DNA of 64,000 nt from an uncultured Bacilli bacterium (lineage in GTDB: Bacteria > Bacillota_I > Bacilli_A > RF39 > UBA660): positions 150,550 to 214,549 of the forward strand of contig CAKORX010000001.1 in NCBI GenBank assembly GCA_934101645.1, read 5' to 3'. Under the pieces are notes generated by a model. The model was given only the letters and a program-made list of their open reading frames with translations, was not told where the DNA came from and did no database searches. Shown here piece after piece: positions 27,210 to 36,325 of the stretch. Every line of letters starts with the position of its first letter. The first letter of the stretch is position 1. The translations under genes were made by a program, and so were the position numbers.

Positions 27210-28067
27210 TTATTTAACACTTAAATAAGATAATAGAATTAAATTTAGTACTGTAAGAATTATAATTAACCATTTTTTATAATTTACTTTCTCTTTGAAA
27301 ATTATTTTTGCAAGAAGTATAGCTATAATAATAGAACAAGAACTTAAACTTGATATAATTACTACATTACCAGTTTTTAAAGCTAGCCTTAATAAAATCA
27401 TTGAAATAACCTCTAAAGATTCCATTATTAAAACTTCTTTTTTACTTTTAAATTTCTTTAAATCAAGTAAATATAATTTATTAATTAATAAAAGAATTAA
27501 AACTATTGAAAATATACTTGTTATACCAGAATAAAATGTTATTGACATAGTATCACTAATTTTATCTGTTACTACTTTATTTATAAATGTTGCACTTCCG
27601 TTTGAAAATAAATAACCAAAGGCATAAATTGTTCCAAGACTTTTTTCTCTTCCCTTTTTATCATATGTTAATAAAATGTTTAAAAGTAGAATTATAAATA
27701 CTAATATAATTTGAGAAAATTTAAGTCTTTCACTAGGCAAAAATATGCTTGAAAGTATAAGAACCCAGATAATTTTGGAACGCATTATAACAGATACTTT
27801 TGACACATTACCATTTTTAAAAGCCATAACAGAAAAATAATAGCCTATCGAAGATAATAATGATACTGGCAAAACTAAAAAAAGATTCTTAAATGAAAAT
27901 ATAAAATCTTTATCTAAAAATATAAGACCTAAAATGGTCTCAAATATACCAAAAGTTAAACAACCAAATGCCCAAAATTTTAAATCATCTTTTTCTGAAG
28001 CACTCTTTTCAATAATGTCTAGAACACCACTTATAATAATTATTATAAAAACATATAAAAGCCACAT
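27210..28067 (-). CDS. EamA/DMT family transporter
   Basis: 285 residues, about ten membrane helices in two EamA halves. Typical segments are YYFSVMAFKNGNVSKVSVIM and RLALKTGNVVIISSLSS. DMT proteins export amino acids, nucleosides or other metabolites; the substrate is not evident. It follows, with 3 bases between, a second EamA gene that is frameshifted. The start is ATG behind AAAGGTGTAGG. Confidence 0.85.
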   Translation of the reverse strand: MWLLYVFIIIIISGVLDIIEKSASEKDDLKFWAFGCLTFGIFETILGLIFLDKDFIFSFKNLFLVLPVSLLSSIGYYFSVMAFKNGNVSKVSVIMRSKIIWVLILSSIFLPSERLKFSQIILVFIILLLNILLTYDKKGREKSLGTIYAFGYLFSNGSATFINKVVTDKISDTMSITFYSGITSIFSIVLILLLINKLYLLDLKKFKSKKEVLIMESLEVISMILLRLALKTGNVVIISSLSSCSIIIAILLAKIIFKEKVNYKKWLIIILTVLNLILLSYLSVK

Positions 28068-28070
28068 AAC

Positions 28071-28921
28071 CTACACCTTTATTAATATAACCCCAATTAT
28101 AATAACAATACTAATAATTAGTTTAAAAATAAAATCTTTTTTATTTTTGTTTGAAAAATACTCATAAATTGTATTTGTTATCATTGATAAAGTAAGAAGT
28201 GGTGCTACTACAGAAACATTACCATATTCATATGCTTTTACCGAAGAAATTAACATCATACTCCATAAAAATGCAGATAAAATAAATTTTGGTTTATCAT
28301 ATAAACTAAATTCTTTAGAAAGCTTTTTAAAAGAATATTTACCAAATATAAAAATATATATTGAGGGAATAAAAACAGTCAAAACTGTATAAAAAGCAAT
28401 ATTAAAATTACTAGAAATATTAACATTTATAAGCATGGCAACCGCAAATAAAAAATTTGATATAAAACACATTATAAAGTATTTATTAAATGAAATTTTA
28501 CCATTATTATAGGCAAGTAAGATGTTGGCAAAAATAATTATAATAGCGCCAAAAACTTTTTTAAATGCAAATGGTTCTTTTAAAAAGATAAATCCAAATA
28601 TAACAAGAAAAACACTAGATAGTTGTTTTAACATAGAAAATGTTGAGGGATTAAGCCCATATCTTGCTTCGGTGTTAAGTCTATCTGTAACAGCATAAAT
28701 AATAGTTACGATAAAATTGTTAAGTAAATACTTTTATTTGATGGAAGTTTAAATTCAAAAAATGGTATTAAAAGGCAAGCAAAAAACGCAGAAAAAAGTT
28801 CTAACAATATAGTTAAAGCTCCTGCATCTTTTGCATTACGATTCGCTTTTTTAAATTCTTGTGCAAAGAAAAGAGAAACTATTAAATATAAAATAACCCA
28901 AAAAATATAATTTTTTGTCAT
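28071..28921 (-). pseudogene. EamA/DMT family transporter, frameshifted
   Basis: The first part (28921 to about 28706) encodes KNYIFWVILYLIVSLFFAQE and ends at a stop after YLTILS. Shifting one base gives IVTIIYAVTDRLNTEARYGL and runs to 28071 with the second EamA half (KAYEYGNVSVVAPLLTLSMI). A single missing T in a T-run near 28712 accounts for it. The repaired protein would be about 284 residues, the size of its intact neighbour. Confidence 0.8.
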
Positions 28922-28988
28922 ATCTGCTCCATTATTATTATAATTCATTTTTATTCATTTACTTATAATATTTTTGATTATTTACAGT

Positions 28989-29012
28989 AAAAAAAAGAAC
29001 TAATTTAGTTCT
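28989..29012 (-). terminator. Terminator of the holin-endolysin pair
   Basis: On the minus strand AGAACTA / TAGTTCT followed by eight T, about 90 bases after the endolysin stop. Confidence 0.8.
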
Positions 29013-29097
29013 CTTCCACCCCACTCAACTATTGTAAATCCGACCCTTTTTTGATTAATTAATTTTTGCTCTTTTACAGCGTTTTTTTATATAATAT

Positions 29098-29931
29098 TTA
29101 TAATTTGACAGCATACTCTAAATCTTTATCTTTTAAACATATATATCCACTTGGAGTTTTTGCCCAAATAGAATCATTATTAATAATCATATTTGCGGTA
29201 AAAATAGTTCCTTTTTTGTATAATGCTCTCGAATTATCATTTTTATAGACACTATTTTCTTTTCCATTTCTTGTTAAATCCTTAACTTTTTTTACTGCAT
29301 AATTTACACCAGGTCCAGTTCTTACATACATATTATAAAGCGTTTTGTAGTTGCCCACTGAATAAGAATTTTCAGGTTCAGCTTTTACTTCACTAATTTT
29401 TTTGAATATATAATTTTTATTTTGCGGTTGATAATATGAATTTACAATTTTAGTGTCATCGCTTATCACCATATATTTCGTAGGATCTACAGAATTATTT
29501 AGTCCATTTCCTCCGAGTTCATAGTGCCATGATGCATCAATACTATTTTTAGTATCGTACACAGCTACTTCAAAATCCAAATGTGCTTTTACCCCTCCAG
29601 TAGTACCATCATTAAATAAAAAGTCATTTTCTTTAAATGTTTGTCCCACCTTATAATTTATTATTCCATTGGGATGAGTCATCATAACTACCGCATATCT
29701 TTTTTTGCCATCAGCACAAACTACTTTACCATTTGATACTAGCCATATTGTATAAGAGGCATTATTACGTACAAATATTTTAGCAACATATCCTGAAAAT
29801 GGTGCATATATTTCCTTATAACCACTTCTTGCACTAACATCTAAAGCTTTTCTTCTTTTGTGAGAATAAGTGTTAACACCAAACCCTTGAGTTAAATAAT
29901 AACTTTTTTTAGGAAATTTTAGATATTCCAT
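29098..29931 (-). CDS. Phage-type endolysin: M23-like peptidase with SH3 domain
   Basis: 277 residues from the ATG nine bases behind AAGGAGG. The N-terminal part is M23/LytM-like: QGFGVNTYSHKRRKALDVS holds the first zinc ligands and KAHLDFEVAV the last strand, where HLD replaces the usual HLH. The C-terminus resembles a bacterial SH3 domain (YNMYVRTGPGVNYAVKKVKD). There is no signal peptide, as in phage lysins that leave through a holin. It overlaps the holin gene by 23 bases. No other phage genes are near. Confidence 0.8.
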   Translation of the reverse strand: MEYLKFPKKSYYLTQGFGVNTYSHKRRKALDVSARSGYKEIYAPFSGYVAKIFVRNNASYTIWLVSNGKVVCADGKKRYAVVMMTHPNGIINYKVGQTFKENDFLFNDGTTGGVKAHLDFEVAVYDTKNSIDASWHYELGGNGLNNSVDPTKYMVISDDTKIVNSYYQPQNKNYIFKKISEVKAEPENSYSVGNYKTLYNMYVRTGPGVNYAVKKVKDLTRNGKENSVYKNDNSRALYKKGTIFTANMIINNDSIWAKTPSGYICLKDKDLEYAVKL

Positions 29932-30100
29932 TTTCATCATCCTCCTTATGGTTAAAATAATAAGTAAATACCATGCCTATTAACATAGTAATAGTTTCTA
30001 TAGGGATTTCCTTTCGAATAGCAAGATAAGTAAAAACAAAGGTAGCCGCAAGAGAAATAACTGTCTTCACATTTGTAAGACAAAATAATAATCTTTTCAT
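29909..30100 (-). CDS. Small phage-type holin
   Basis: 63 residues, lysine start, two hydrophobic helices (VISLAATFVFTYLAIR and ETITMLIGMVFTYYF) and a charged tail KEDDENG. This is the pattern of short phage holins, which make holes in the membrane so that lysin can reach the wall. Its end overlaps the endolysin gene. A GAAAGGAAG site precedes the ATG. Confidence 0.78.
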   Translation of the reverse strand: MKRLLFCLTNVKTVISLAATFVFTYLAIRKEIPIETITMLIGMVFTYYFNHKEDDENGISKIS

Positions 30101-30239
30101 TTTCTTCCTTTCTAAAATAATATATGATTTTATAAAATATGCAAGTAATTAAAATATATCAAATAATGTAAAAATTTCATAAAACATTTCTATTTTATGA
30201 GAAAATAATATATAATATTATGTGAATATAGGAGTGAAA

Positions 30240-31958
30240 ATGTTTTTATTTAAATTAGAAAGAAAATTAAAATCATATTCCAGATGGAATAAATGCTATA
30301 CAAAAGAAGAAAGAAAAATGAAAGCAAAAGATGAAACAATTTATGATTGCTTCTATAACTATGCAAGTAAGCATCCAAAAGATATAGCACTTAATTATTA
30401 TAACAGAAAGTTTACTTATGAAGACGTTTTAAAAAAAATAGATAAAACTGCCAATGCGCTAAATGCTTTAGGAGTTGAAAAATTAGATATAATAACTTTG
30501 TGTTTACCTAATATACCCGAAGCTGTAATACTTTTTTATGCTATTAATAAAATTGGAGCTGTAAGTAATATGGTGCATCCTTTATCAAGTGAAGAAGAAA
30601 TTAAAAACATATTAATAAATAATGAAAGTAGAATTGTTATTGTAGTAGATGCAGCTTACGACAAAGTAAATAATATAACAGAAGGCACCAAAGTTGATAA
30701 ATTAATTGGAGTGTCCCCTTCAAGGTCACTACCTTTAATGCTTAAAATTGGCTATAAAATTAAAATGTTTAAAAAATATACTAAACCATGCAAAGAAATA
30801 TTTTTAAGTTATAATAAATTCTTGAGTTATAGCAAACCATTTGAATACAAAAAAAGATTTGAAGTTATCGATAAACCTGCAGTTATTTTACAAAGTGGAG
30901 GAACTACAGGAGTAAGTAAAGGAATAGTTTTATCAAATGGTAATTTTAATAGTTTAACAGTACAAGAAATTATAATGCTTAAAAAACTTGAAAGAGGCGA
31001 TAAAATACTTGCAATCATGCCAGTTTTTCATGGTTTTGGCTTAGCTCTTAGTATAAATTCAATGTTATGTTTAGGACGTGAAGTAATTCTTATCCCAACT
31101 TTTAAAGCTACTGAATTTAATAAAATAATTGAAAAATATAAACCTCAAATGATAATTGGTGTACCAACACTTTATGAAGCTTTATTAAATTCTGAAGTTA
31201 AGGACTTATCATTTGTTAAATATGCCGTAGTTGGTGGAGATAGCTTATCTGCTAACTTAGAAATAAGAATTAATGAGTTTTTCAAAAAACACAATTCTAG
31301 AGTTGAAATTAGTCAAGGATATGGTATGACTGAATGTTTAGCTGGTGCAGTTGCTAACTTTGACTATCATTACAAGGTTGGTAGTATTGGTATACCAGGT
31401 CCAGGAAATGACATAAAGATTGTTAAGCCTTATACACAAACCGAACTACGTAACAATGAAGAGGGAGAAATATGTATATCTGCCCCTACTGTAATGCTTG
31501 GATATCTTAATAATGAAGAAGAAACAAATAAAACATTACAAATTCATAAAGATGGTTATACTTGGCTTCATACTGGAGATCTTGGCTATATAGACAACGA
31601 CGGTTTAATATTTTATACTCAAAGATTAAAAAGAATGATAATATCATCAGGCTATAATGTTTATCCTAAACACGTAGAAGAAGTAATAGAATCACATGAT
31701 GCAGTATTAACATGCTCTGTTGTAGGAATACCTCATCCATACAAAGTCGAAGTTCCTAAAGCGTGTATAGTACTTAAAAATGATGTTATAGATACTCCAA
31801 TACTTCGAATAAACATAAAAAAATATGTTGAAAAAAGGCTTGCCAAATATGAATGGCCATATAAATATGATTTTAGAAAATCGCTTCCTAAAACAAAAAT
31901 GGGAAAAATAGATTTTAAAAAACTTCAAGCTGAAGAAAATCAAAAGGCTTCACAATAA
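30240..31958 (+). CDS. Acyl-CoA/acyl-ACP synthetase (AMP-forming)
   Basis: 572 residues of the ANL superfamily. The P-loop is LQSGGTTGVSKGIVLSNG, followed by the A5-type motif SQGYGMTE, the A7/A8 motifs WLHTGDLGYID and RMIISSGYNVYPKHVEE, and the A10 lysine PKTKMGKIDFKKL. It activates a fatty or other carboxylic acid to an adenylate and thioester. The ATG at 30240 behind ATAGGAG is preferred to an upstream GTG. It is a paralogue of the gene at 52169 and shares its N-terminal layout. Confidence 0.88.
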   Translation: MFLFKLERKLKSYSRWNKCYTKEERKMKAKDETIYDCFYNYASKHPKDIALNYYNRKFTYEDVLKKIDKTANALNALGVEKLDIITLCLPNIPEAVILFYAINKIGAVSNMVHPLSSEEEIKNILINNESRIVIVVDAAYDKVNNITEGTKVDKLIGVSPSRSLPLMLKIGYKIKMFKKYTKPCKEIFLSYNKFLSYSKPFEYKKRFEVIDKPAVILQSGGTTGVSKGIVLSNGNFNSLTVQEIIMLKKLERGDKILAIMPVFHGFGLALSINSMLCLGREVILIPTFKATEFNKIIEKYKPQMIIGVPTLYEALLNSEVKDLSFVKYAVVGGDSLSANLEIRINEFFKKHNSRVEISQGYGMTECLAGAVANFDYHYKVGSIGIPGPGNDIKIVKPYTQTELRNNEEGEICISAPTVMLGYLNNEEETNKTLQIHKDGYTWLHTGDLGYIDNDGLIFYTQRLKRMIISSGYNVYPKHVEEVIESHDAVLTCSVVGIPHPYKVEVPKACIVLKNDVIDTPILRINIKKYVEKRLAKYEWPYKYDFRKSLPKTKMGKIDFKKLQAEENQKASQ

Positions 31959-31979
31959 TAAAATGTGAAGTTTTTTTTT
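31948..31979 (+). terminator. Terminator of the acyl-CoA synthetase gene
   Basis: Stem CTTCACA / TGTGAAG followed by nine T; it overlaps the last codons. Confidence 0.85.
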
Positions 31980-31984
31980 GCAAA

Positions 31985-32010
31985 TAAAAAAGTGCAATAT
32001 ACATGCACTT
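31985..32010 (-). terminator. Terminator of the 32009 gene
   Basis: On the minus strand AAGTGCA / TGCACTT followed by six T. Confidence 0.8.
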
Positions 32011-32995
32011 AAACTCTAGTAAGTCTAGATTTACCATCTTCATAAAGTGGTTTATGAATAGAATTTTTAATTTTACTATAAAAGTCTAATTCATTTTTCA
32101 ATAGATAATCTGTATATAATACAAAATATTTATTTTTTAATTGATAAATAAACGCTATTCTACCTTTTCCTTCTTCGAATGTTGAAAGAGATTTTACTAC
32201 CATAAAGTCATATCCATCAATAGCTTCTTTCTTATCACTAACAACTTTGAAACCATTTAAAGCCAAATCATTTTTTACAAGGTCTGTAAATTCTTCCATA
32301 GATTTATTTGATTCTTTTAAATATCCTTCAATATACTCTTTATTTTCTAAACTTCTTGCAGAAAATAAGTAAACACTATTTCTAAAATAACTATGAGATT
32401 GATAGTATTCTCTAAACATAGTTTTGGGAAACTTAATTGATATATTAAACTTAGTTAAATAAACATTATTTTCATCATTAGGAATACGACTTGTTTTAAA
32501 TTTTACATCATTTTTTAATAATGTTTTATAAAATTTATGAAAGTTTTCTGAATTAAATGAAACATCAAATGTTTTATTTTTACCAACTTTTACAACAACT
32601 TTAGCATTTGGATAATACATTACTTGTTGAAATTTAGAGATTTTTGTATTAAGTTCTTTTCTAAATAATCTTAATACTTTAACGTCATCACCATTTACTG
32701 TTACACATTTATATTTGCATAAAGCATATATAACAAGTAAAATGCATTCAATAACAAGTAAAGAATAACTTATAATTAAATTTAGATTAATTGCAAAATA
32801 AATGCAAAATAAAGCTACAGTTATTGTTGCCATAAAAACTACTGTGCCAATCCATTTTTGATAGTAAACATTATAGTTTTCATTATCATTTTTTGCAAAT
32901 ACAAATTCAGGCTTTAAAAACAAAATAATTGTATTGATTACAACAAAAAATACAGCACAAACAATACATATAACACTTTTAACAAGTAAACTCAT
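32009..32995 (-). CDS. Membrane protein of unknown function
   Basis: 328 residues. Three hydrophobic helices lie in the first 100 residues (VICIVCAVFFVVINTIIL, VVFMATITVALFCIYFAI, YSLLVIECILLVIYAL). A PH-like cytosolic segment may follow (VTVNGDDVKVLRLFRKELN), then a soluble domain with no family I recognise. The start follows AAGTAGGTG. It probably shares a transcript with the small gene upstream, 7 bases away. Confidence 0.65.
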   Translation of the reverse strand: MSLLVKSVICIVCAVFFVVINTIILFLKPEFVFAKNDNENYNVYYQKWIGTVVFMATITVALFCIYFAINLNLIISYSLLVIECILLVIYALCKYKCVTVNGDDVKVLRLFRKELNTKISKFQQVMYYPNAKVVVKVGKNKTFDVSFNSENFHKFYKTLLKNDVKFKTSRIPNDENNVYLTKFNISIKFPKTMFREYYQSHSYFRNSVYLFSARSLENKEYIEGYLKESNKSMEEFTDLVKNDLALNGFKVVSDKKEAIDGYDFMVVKSLSTFEEGKGRIAFIYQLKNKYFVLYTDYLLKNELDFYSKIKNSIHKPLYEDGKSRLTRV

Positions 32996-33002
32996 AATTC
33001 AC

Positions 33003-33317
33003 CTACTTAAGAGTAATTATTGCACAAACATCACTTGTGTTACATACTTTTTTTGATTGATTTAGTTTTATTTCAGTTTCATTTCCATTATTACTACGAA
33101 CAACAATTTTATTTCCCTCAGTAGCAATAATATCGGCATCAATTGCATCGATTTTATAACCAACGCTAATTTTATCAAGTTCTGTTGCTTCCTCATTTAT
33201 TTCAATAATAAGTTTCGTATAACCTTCCTCTTTTTTTTGTGATTTTGTATAAAAAGAAATGCCTACTATAACAATTAATATTGCAACAACTATAGGAATA
33301 ATTTTTTTAGTTTCCAT
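33003..33317 (-). CDS. Small membrane-anchored protein, unknown
   Basis: 104 residues: one N-terminal helix (IIPIVVAILIVIVGISFY), then an outward-facing beta-rich domain of about 75 residues ending in a pair of cysteines (KVCNTSDVC). The layout recalls NusG-II-like small exported domains, but this is only a shape resemblance. AAGGGTGAG precedes the ATG. Confidence 0.6.
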   Translation of the reverse strand: METKKIIPIVVAILIVIVGISFYTKSQKKEEGYTKLIIEINEEATELDKISVGYKIDAIDADIIATEGNKIVVRSNNGNETEIKLNQSKKVCNTSDVCAIITLK

Positions 33318-33371
33318 CTACGTCTCACCCTTCTATTATAATTATAGGGTAAAAAGAAAAAATAGTAAAGT

Positions 33372-33400
33372 AAAAAACGAATCTTTTTTCTAAGATTCGT
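33372..33400 (-). terminator. Terminator of the 33390 lipoprotein gene
   Basis: On the minus strand ACGAATCTT / AAGATTCGT followed by six T. Confidence 0.8.
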
Positions 33401-33932
33401 AATCATATATCCCATGTATTTTTTCTAAATCAGAATTTGAAAGACTGCTTACAACCCAACCATCCGAGGTATTAACTACATAAAAATCAATTGTATATTC
33501 AACCTGTTCATTAGTTTCTTTCATTTTATTTAGTTTATAAGTTATAAATTTATCAGCATCATATTTGCCATTTTTATCTTCAAACTCTTTTGGATTATTT
33601 GCAAGATAGGTTGTCGCTTCCTTTTGTGCTTTGTAAAGATCATAAACTTTTATTTTTACTCCTATAGTGGCTTCATCTCCATTATATTCTTCATTTTCTA
33701 TTTCATATGTTAAATCTGTATATTGTTTTTTAAATATATCAGCATATTTTTTAGAGTTTTCTTCAGATAAATTTTCTTTATCTATAATATCTTGCATATC
33801 CGTTAAAACTTTAGGCTCTAAATTTTTATAACTATCTAAATATTTCTTTACAGAATCTGTAGCAGTTTTAGAGCATCCAGATACGCTAATTAGCACTATA
33901 AGAAGTAAAATAAAATTTATAATTTTTTTCAT
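33390..33932 (-). CDS. Putative lipoprotein, unknown function
   Basis: 180 residues with a signal peptide and lipobox VSGC (Cys20). The mature domain has a repeated helix-strand layout (DLTYEIENEEYNGDEATIGV, VEYTIDFYVVNTSDGWVV) like small Bacillota lipoproteins of the DUF4878/DUF5105 type; the family is not confirmed. AATGGTG precedes the ATG. Confidence 0.7.
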   Translation of the reverse strand: MKKIINFILLLIVLISVSGCSKTATDSVKKYLDSYKNLEPKVLTDMQDIIDKENLSEENSKKYADIFKKQYTDLTYEIENEEYNGDEATIGVKIKVYDLYKAQKEATTYLANNPKEFEDKNGKYDADKFITYKLNKMKETNEQVEYTIDFYVVNTSDGWVVSSLSNSDLEKIHGIYDYES

Positions 33933-33969
33933 CTTTTCACCATTAATATTATTACCAAATTTTAAATAA

Positions 33970-34557
33970 TTATACTACTTTGTAATTCGATGATATTAAA
34001 TTATAGATTTTTATTTCATTATTCGTAATATCTTTACTAAGCATATTTTTCATATTATTTATTATATTGTCAATAGAATCATCCTCTTTATTAAGCCATT
34101 CATAGTATAAGTATTTTATTTTTTCTTTATCATTATTTTTGTATAAATTATCAATTTCTTTACATATAACATTTTTTATATGTTGTTCACATCTTAATAC
34201 CGTAGGCATTTCATCTTTTGAAATAATTTGATATTTAAGGTTAACATTTTTTAAATATTTTGTTAATTCAAATATTTTTTCTTCATCATTTAATGATAAA
34301 CTACTTTTAAATTTACTTATTCCCTTATCATCAAATAAAATAGCAACCAAATCAAACCCATCAGAAAAAATTATCGGTTCTTTTTTTAGAAACATTTTAT
34401 CTAAAGATACTTTGCTATTTTTTAAATCATATAACACATCACTATTAACTTTATATGCATAAGCTTTTTTTACAAATTTTATCTTGTCATTTCTTAGCCA
34501 TTCATAAAATGGATAATATTTTTCAAGAAAATTTAAATAAATATCATTTATAATCAT
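33970..34557 (-). CDS. Hypothetical soluble protein
   Basis: 195 residues from the ATG behind AAAGGGG. Mixed alpha/beta with FVKKAYAYKVNSDVLYDLKN and a helical C-terminal half. Resembles DUF3603-like small proteins only loosely. No motif gives a function. It overlaps by 14 bases the small membrane gene upstream. Confidence 0.6.
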   Translation of the reverse strand: MIINDIYLNFLEKYYPFYEWLRNDKIKFVKKAYAYKVNSDVLYDLKNSKVSLDKMFLKKEPIIFSDGFDLVAILFDDKGISKFKSSLSLNDEEKIFELTKYLKNVNLKYQIISKDEMPTVLRCEQHIKNVICKEIDNLYKNNDKEKIKYLYYEWLNKEDDSIDNIINNMKNMLSKDITNNEIKIYNLISSNYKVV

Positions 34558-34756
34558 AAAATTTTCCCCTTTCATAAACATATATTAATAAAATTATTCC
34601 AATGAAAAATATATTACATTCACATCGCATAATAATAAAATAAACAAATTTCCAAAAACTATACCCAATAACAAGCAAGTTTAAATTAATTATAATAAAT
34701 AATAATCCTATCGAAATAAGCATTATTGAAAGAATATATAATAGTAAATATTTCAT
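34544..34756 (-). CDS. Possible small two-helix membrane protein
   Basis: 70 residues, almost all hydrophobic (LLLYILSIMLISIGLLFIII, then a second helix IFFIGIILLIYVY). No convincing ribosome site is present, so it may not be translated. Its position just before the 33970 gene suggests a leader partner. Confidence 0.35.
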   Translation of the reverse strand: MKYLLLYILSIMLISIGLLFIIINLNLLVIGYSFWKFVYFIIMRCECNIFFIGIILLIYVYERGKFYDYK

Positions 34757-34799
34757 AATAAATTTTATTATTATTTATATAATTTAATGAGGGATAAAA

Positions 34800-35612
34800 A
34801 TGGATTTAATAAAATATATCATAATTGCTATAATTCAAGGAATAACTGAACCACTACCAGTATCATCTTCGGGACATATGTATTTATTTAAAAAAATTTT
34901 TAATACAAATATGTTTAATGATTTAAATTTTGAAATTATTTGTAATTTTGGTTCTTTTTTAGCAATTTTATTTTTATTTAGGAAAGATGTTATTAAACTT
35001 TTAAAAGAGTTTTTTGTTCATATTTTTAACAAAAATAAACGTAAAGAAACTAAAAAAAGTTTTTTATATTGTTTATATATAATTATAAGTACAATTCCCG
35101 TTACCATAAGTGGAATTCTTTTAAAAAGTTTTATTGAAAAAAAACTTGCGGACGTAAAAATACTAGGTTTTGCATTTTTACTAACAGCACTTAGTCTTTA
35201 TATAGTAAGAAATATTAAAGGAAATAAAAATGATAATGACATTACTTTAAAAGATGCTATTATTATCGGTTTATTTCAAATGTTTACAATTTTACCTGGA
35301 ATTTCAAGAAGTGGTACAGTTCTTGTTGCTTGTCTAATAAGAAAACTAAAAATTGACACTGCTTTAAAATATACTTTTATGTTATATTTTCCTGTAAGTA
35401 TCGGTGCTATGATACTTGGTATTAATGATTTAATTAGCATACCCAATTTTAACTTATTATTAACCCCATATTTGTTAGGAATGTGTGTATCTTTAATAAT
35501 TACACTACTTTCATATAAATGGCTTAATAATCTAGTTAAAAATGGCAAATTAATATATTTTGCATATTATGTAATTTTTTTAGCAGCATTTATTTTTATT
35601 TATTTTAGATAA
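34800..35612 (+). CDS. uppP: Undecaprenyl-diphosphatase UppP (BacA)
   Basis: 270 residues, about eight membrane helices. Both signature regions are present: QGITEPLPVSSSGHM, and PGISRSGTVLVACLIR. The enzyme dephosphorylates undecaprenyl pyrophosphate to recycle the cell-wall lipid carrier and gives bacitracin resistance when abundant. Its length is normal. A GAGGGAT site precedes the ATG. Confidence 0.95.
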   Translation: MDLIKYIIIAIIQGITEPLPVSSSGHMYLFKKIFNTNMFNDLNFEIICNFGSFLAILFLFRKDVIKLLKEFFVHIFNKNKRKETKKSFLYCLYIIISTIPVTISGILLKSFIEKKLADVKILGFAFLLTALSLYIVRNIKGNKNDNDITLKDAIIIGLFQMFTILPGISRSGTVLVACLIRKLKIDTALKYTFMLYFPVSIGAMILGINDLISIPNFNLLLTPYLLGMCVSLIITLLSYKWLNNLVKNGKLIYFAYYVIFLAAFIFIYFR

Positions 35613-35643
35613 AAAAAATACGTATTAAAACGTATTATTTCTT
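35611..35643. terminator. Bidirectional terminator after uppP
   Basis: Stem AATACGT / ACGTATT with A-run before and T-rich sequence after; the convergent YtxH gene ends at 35635. Confidence 0.65.
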
Positions 35644-36039
35644 TTTAGGTTTATCTTCGATTGAAGTTGCAAGTTTTCTTAATGCCTCAGCTGCAGAATT
35701 TCTAACTTCTTTAGCGGCTTTTTCAACTGTTGGAGTTGCTTTTTCAGCTGCAAGTTTAACTAATTCAGTTGCCTTGTCTTTTATTTCAGTTGCTTTTTTA
35801 ATTGCAAGTTCTTTAGCAGTTTCCTTATCTAAAGCTCTTATTTCATTTTGAAGTTCTGTAATTTTTTCAGTAATATTTTCTTTTACTTCTTCAGCATCTA
35901 AATCTTTAACCTTGTTTAAAAGTTCATTGCATTTGTCCATTAAATCTTTTCTAGTTTCTTTACCAGATTTTGGAGCAAGTAACATACCAAGGCCAAGGCC
36001 AAGCCCAGCTCCTAATAAAAATTTTCCTTTTTTACTCAT
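35635..36039 (-). CDS. YtxH family protein
   Basis: 134 residues from the ATG behind GGAAGAGG. The start is the YtxH signature (KFLLGAGLGLGLGMLLAPKSG), a glycine-rich membrane helix, followed by a long Lys/Glu/Ala amphipathic coiled coil. YtxH proteins are small envelope-associated proteins linked to general stress. It overlaps the DUF948 gene by 8 bases; the pair is common in Bacillota. Confidence 0.88.
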   Translation of the reverse strand: MSKKGKFLLGAGLGLGLGMLLAPKSGKETRKDLMDKCNELLNKVKDLDAEEVKENITEKITELQNEIRALDKETAKELAIKKATEIKDKATELVKLAAEKATPTVEKAAKEVRNSAAEALRKLATSIEDKPKKK

Positions 36040-36322
36040 TTTCCTCTTCCTTTCTTTCTTTACCATTTAAAAATAGTTTACTAAATATGCCAGTGAAAAA
36101 ATCTGTTACCCTATCGATAATTCTATTAAATTTAAATGATGTCATATTAATTACATCAAATATGGGATTTAAAGAATTAACTTTTTTGTCAACACTATCA
36201 ATTATACTTTCTACTTTTGTAATAGTTCCAATTAATTTAATTCCTAAAACTATTCCAATTACAAGAAGTACAATCAATAATAAGTATATGACAATTGGTA
36301 AAAATTTAATCAAAAACTCCAT
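36032..36322 (-). CDS. DUF948 membrane protein
   Basis: 96 residues: one N-terminal membrane helix (FLPIVIYLLLIVLLVIGIVL) and a helical domain (IIDSVDKKVNSLNPIFDVIN) typical of DUF948 proteins that accompany YtxH. The function is unknown. It follows the disordered-protein gene by 3 bases. Confidence 0.8.
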   Translation of the reverse strand: MEFLIKFLPIVIYLLLIVLLVIGIVLGIKLIGTITKVESIIDSVDKKVNSLNPIFDVINMTSFKFNRIIDRVTDFFTGIFSKLFLNGKERKEEENE

Positions 36323-36325
36323 TTT

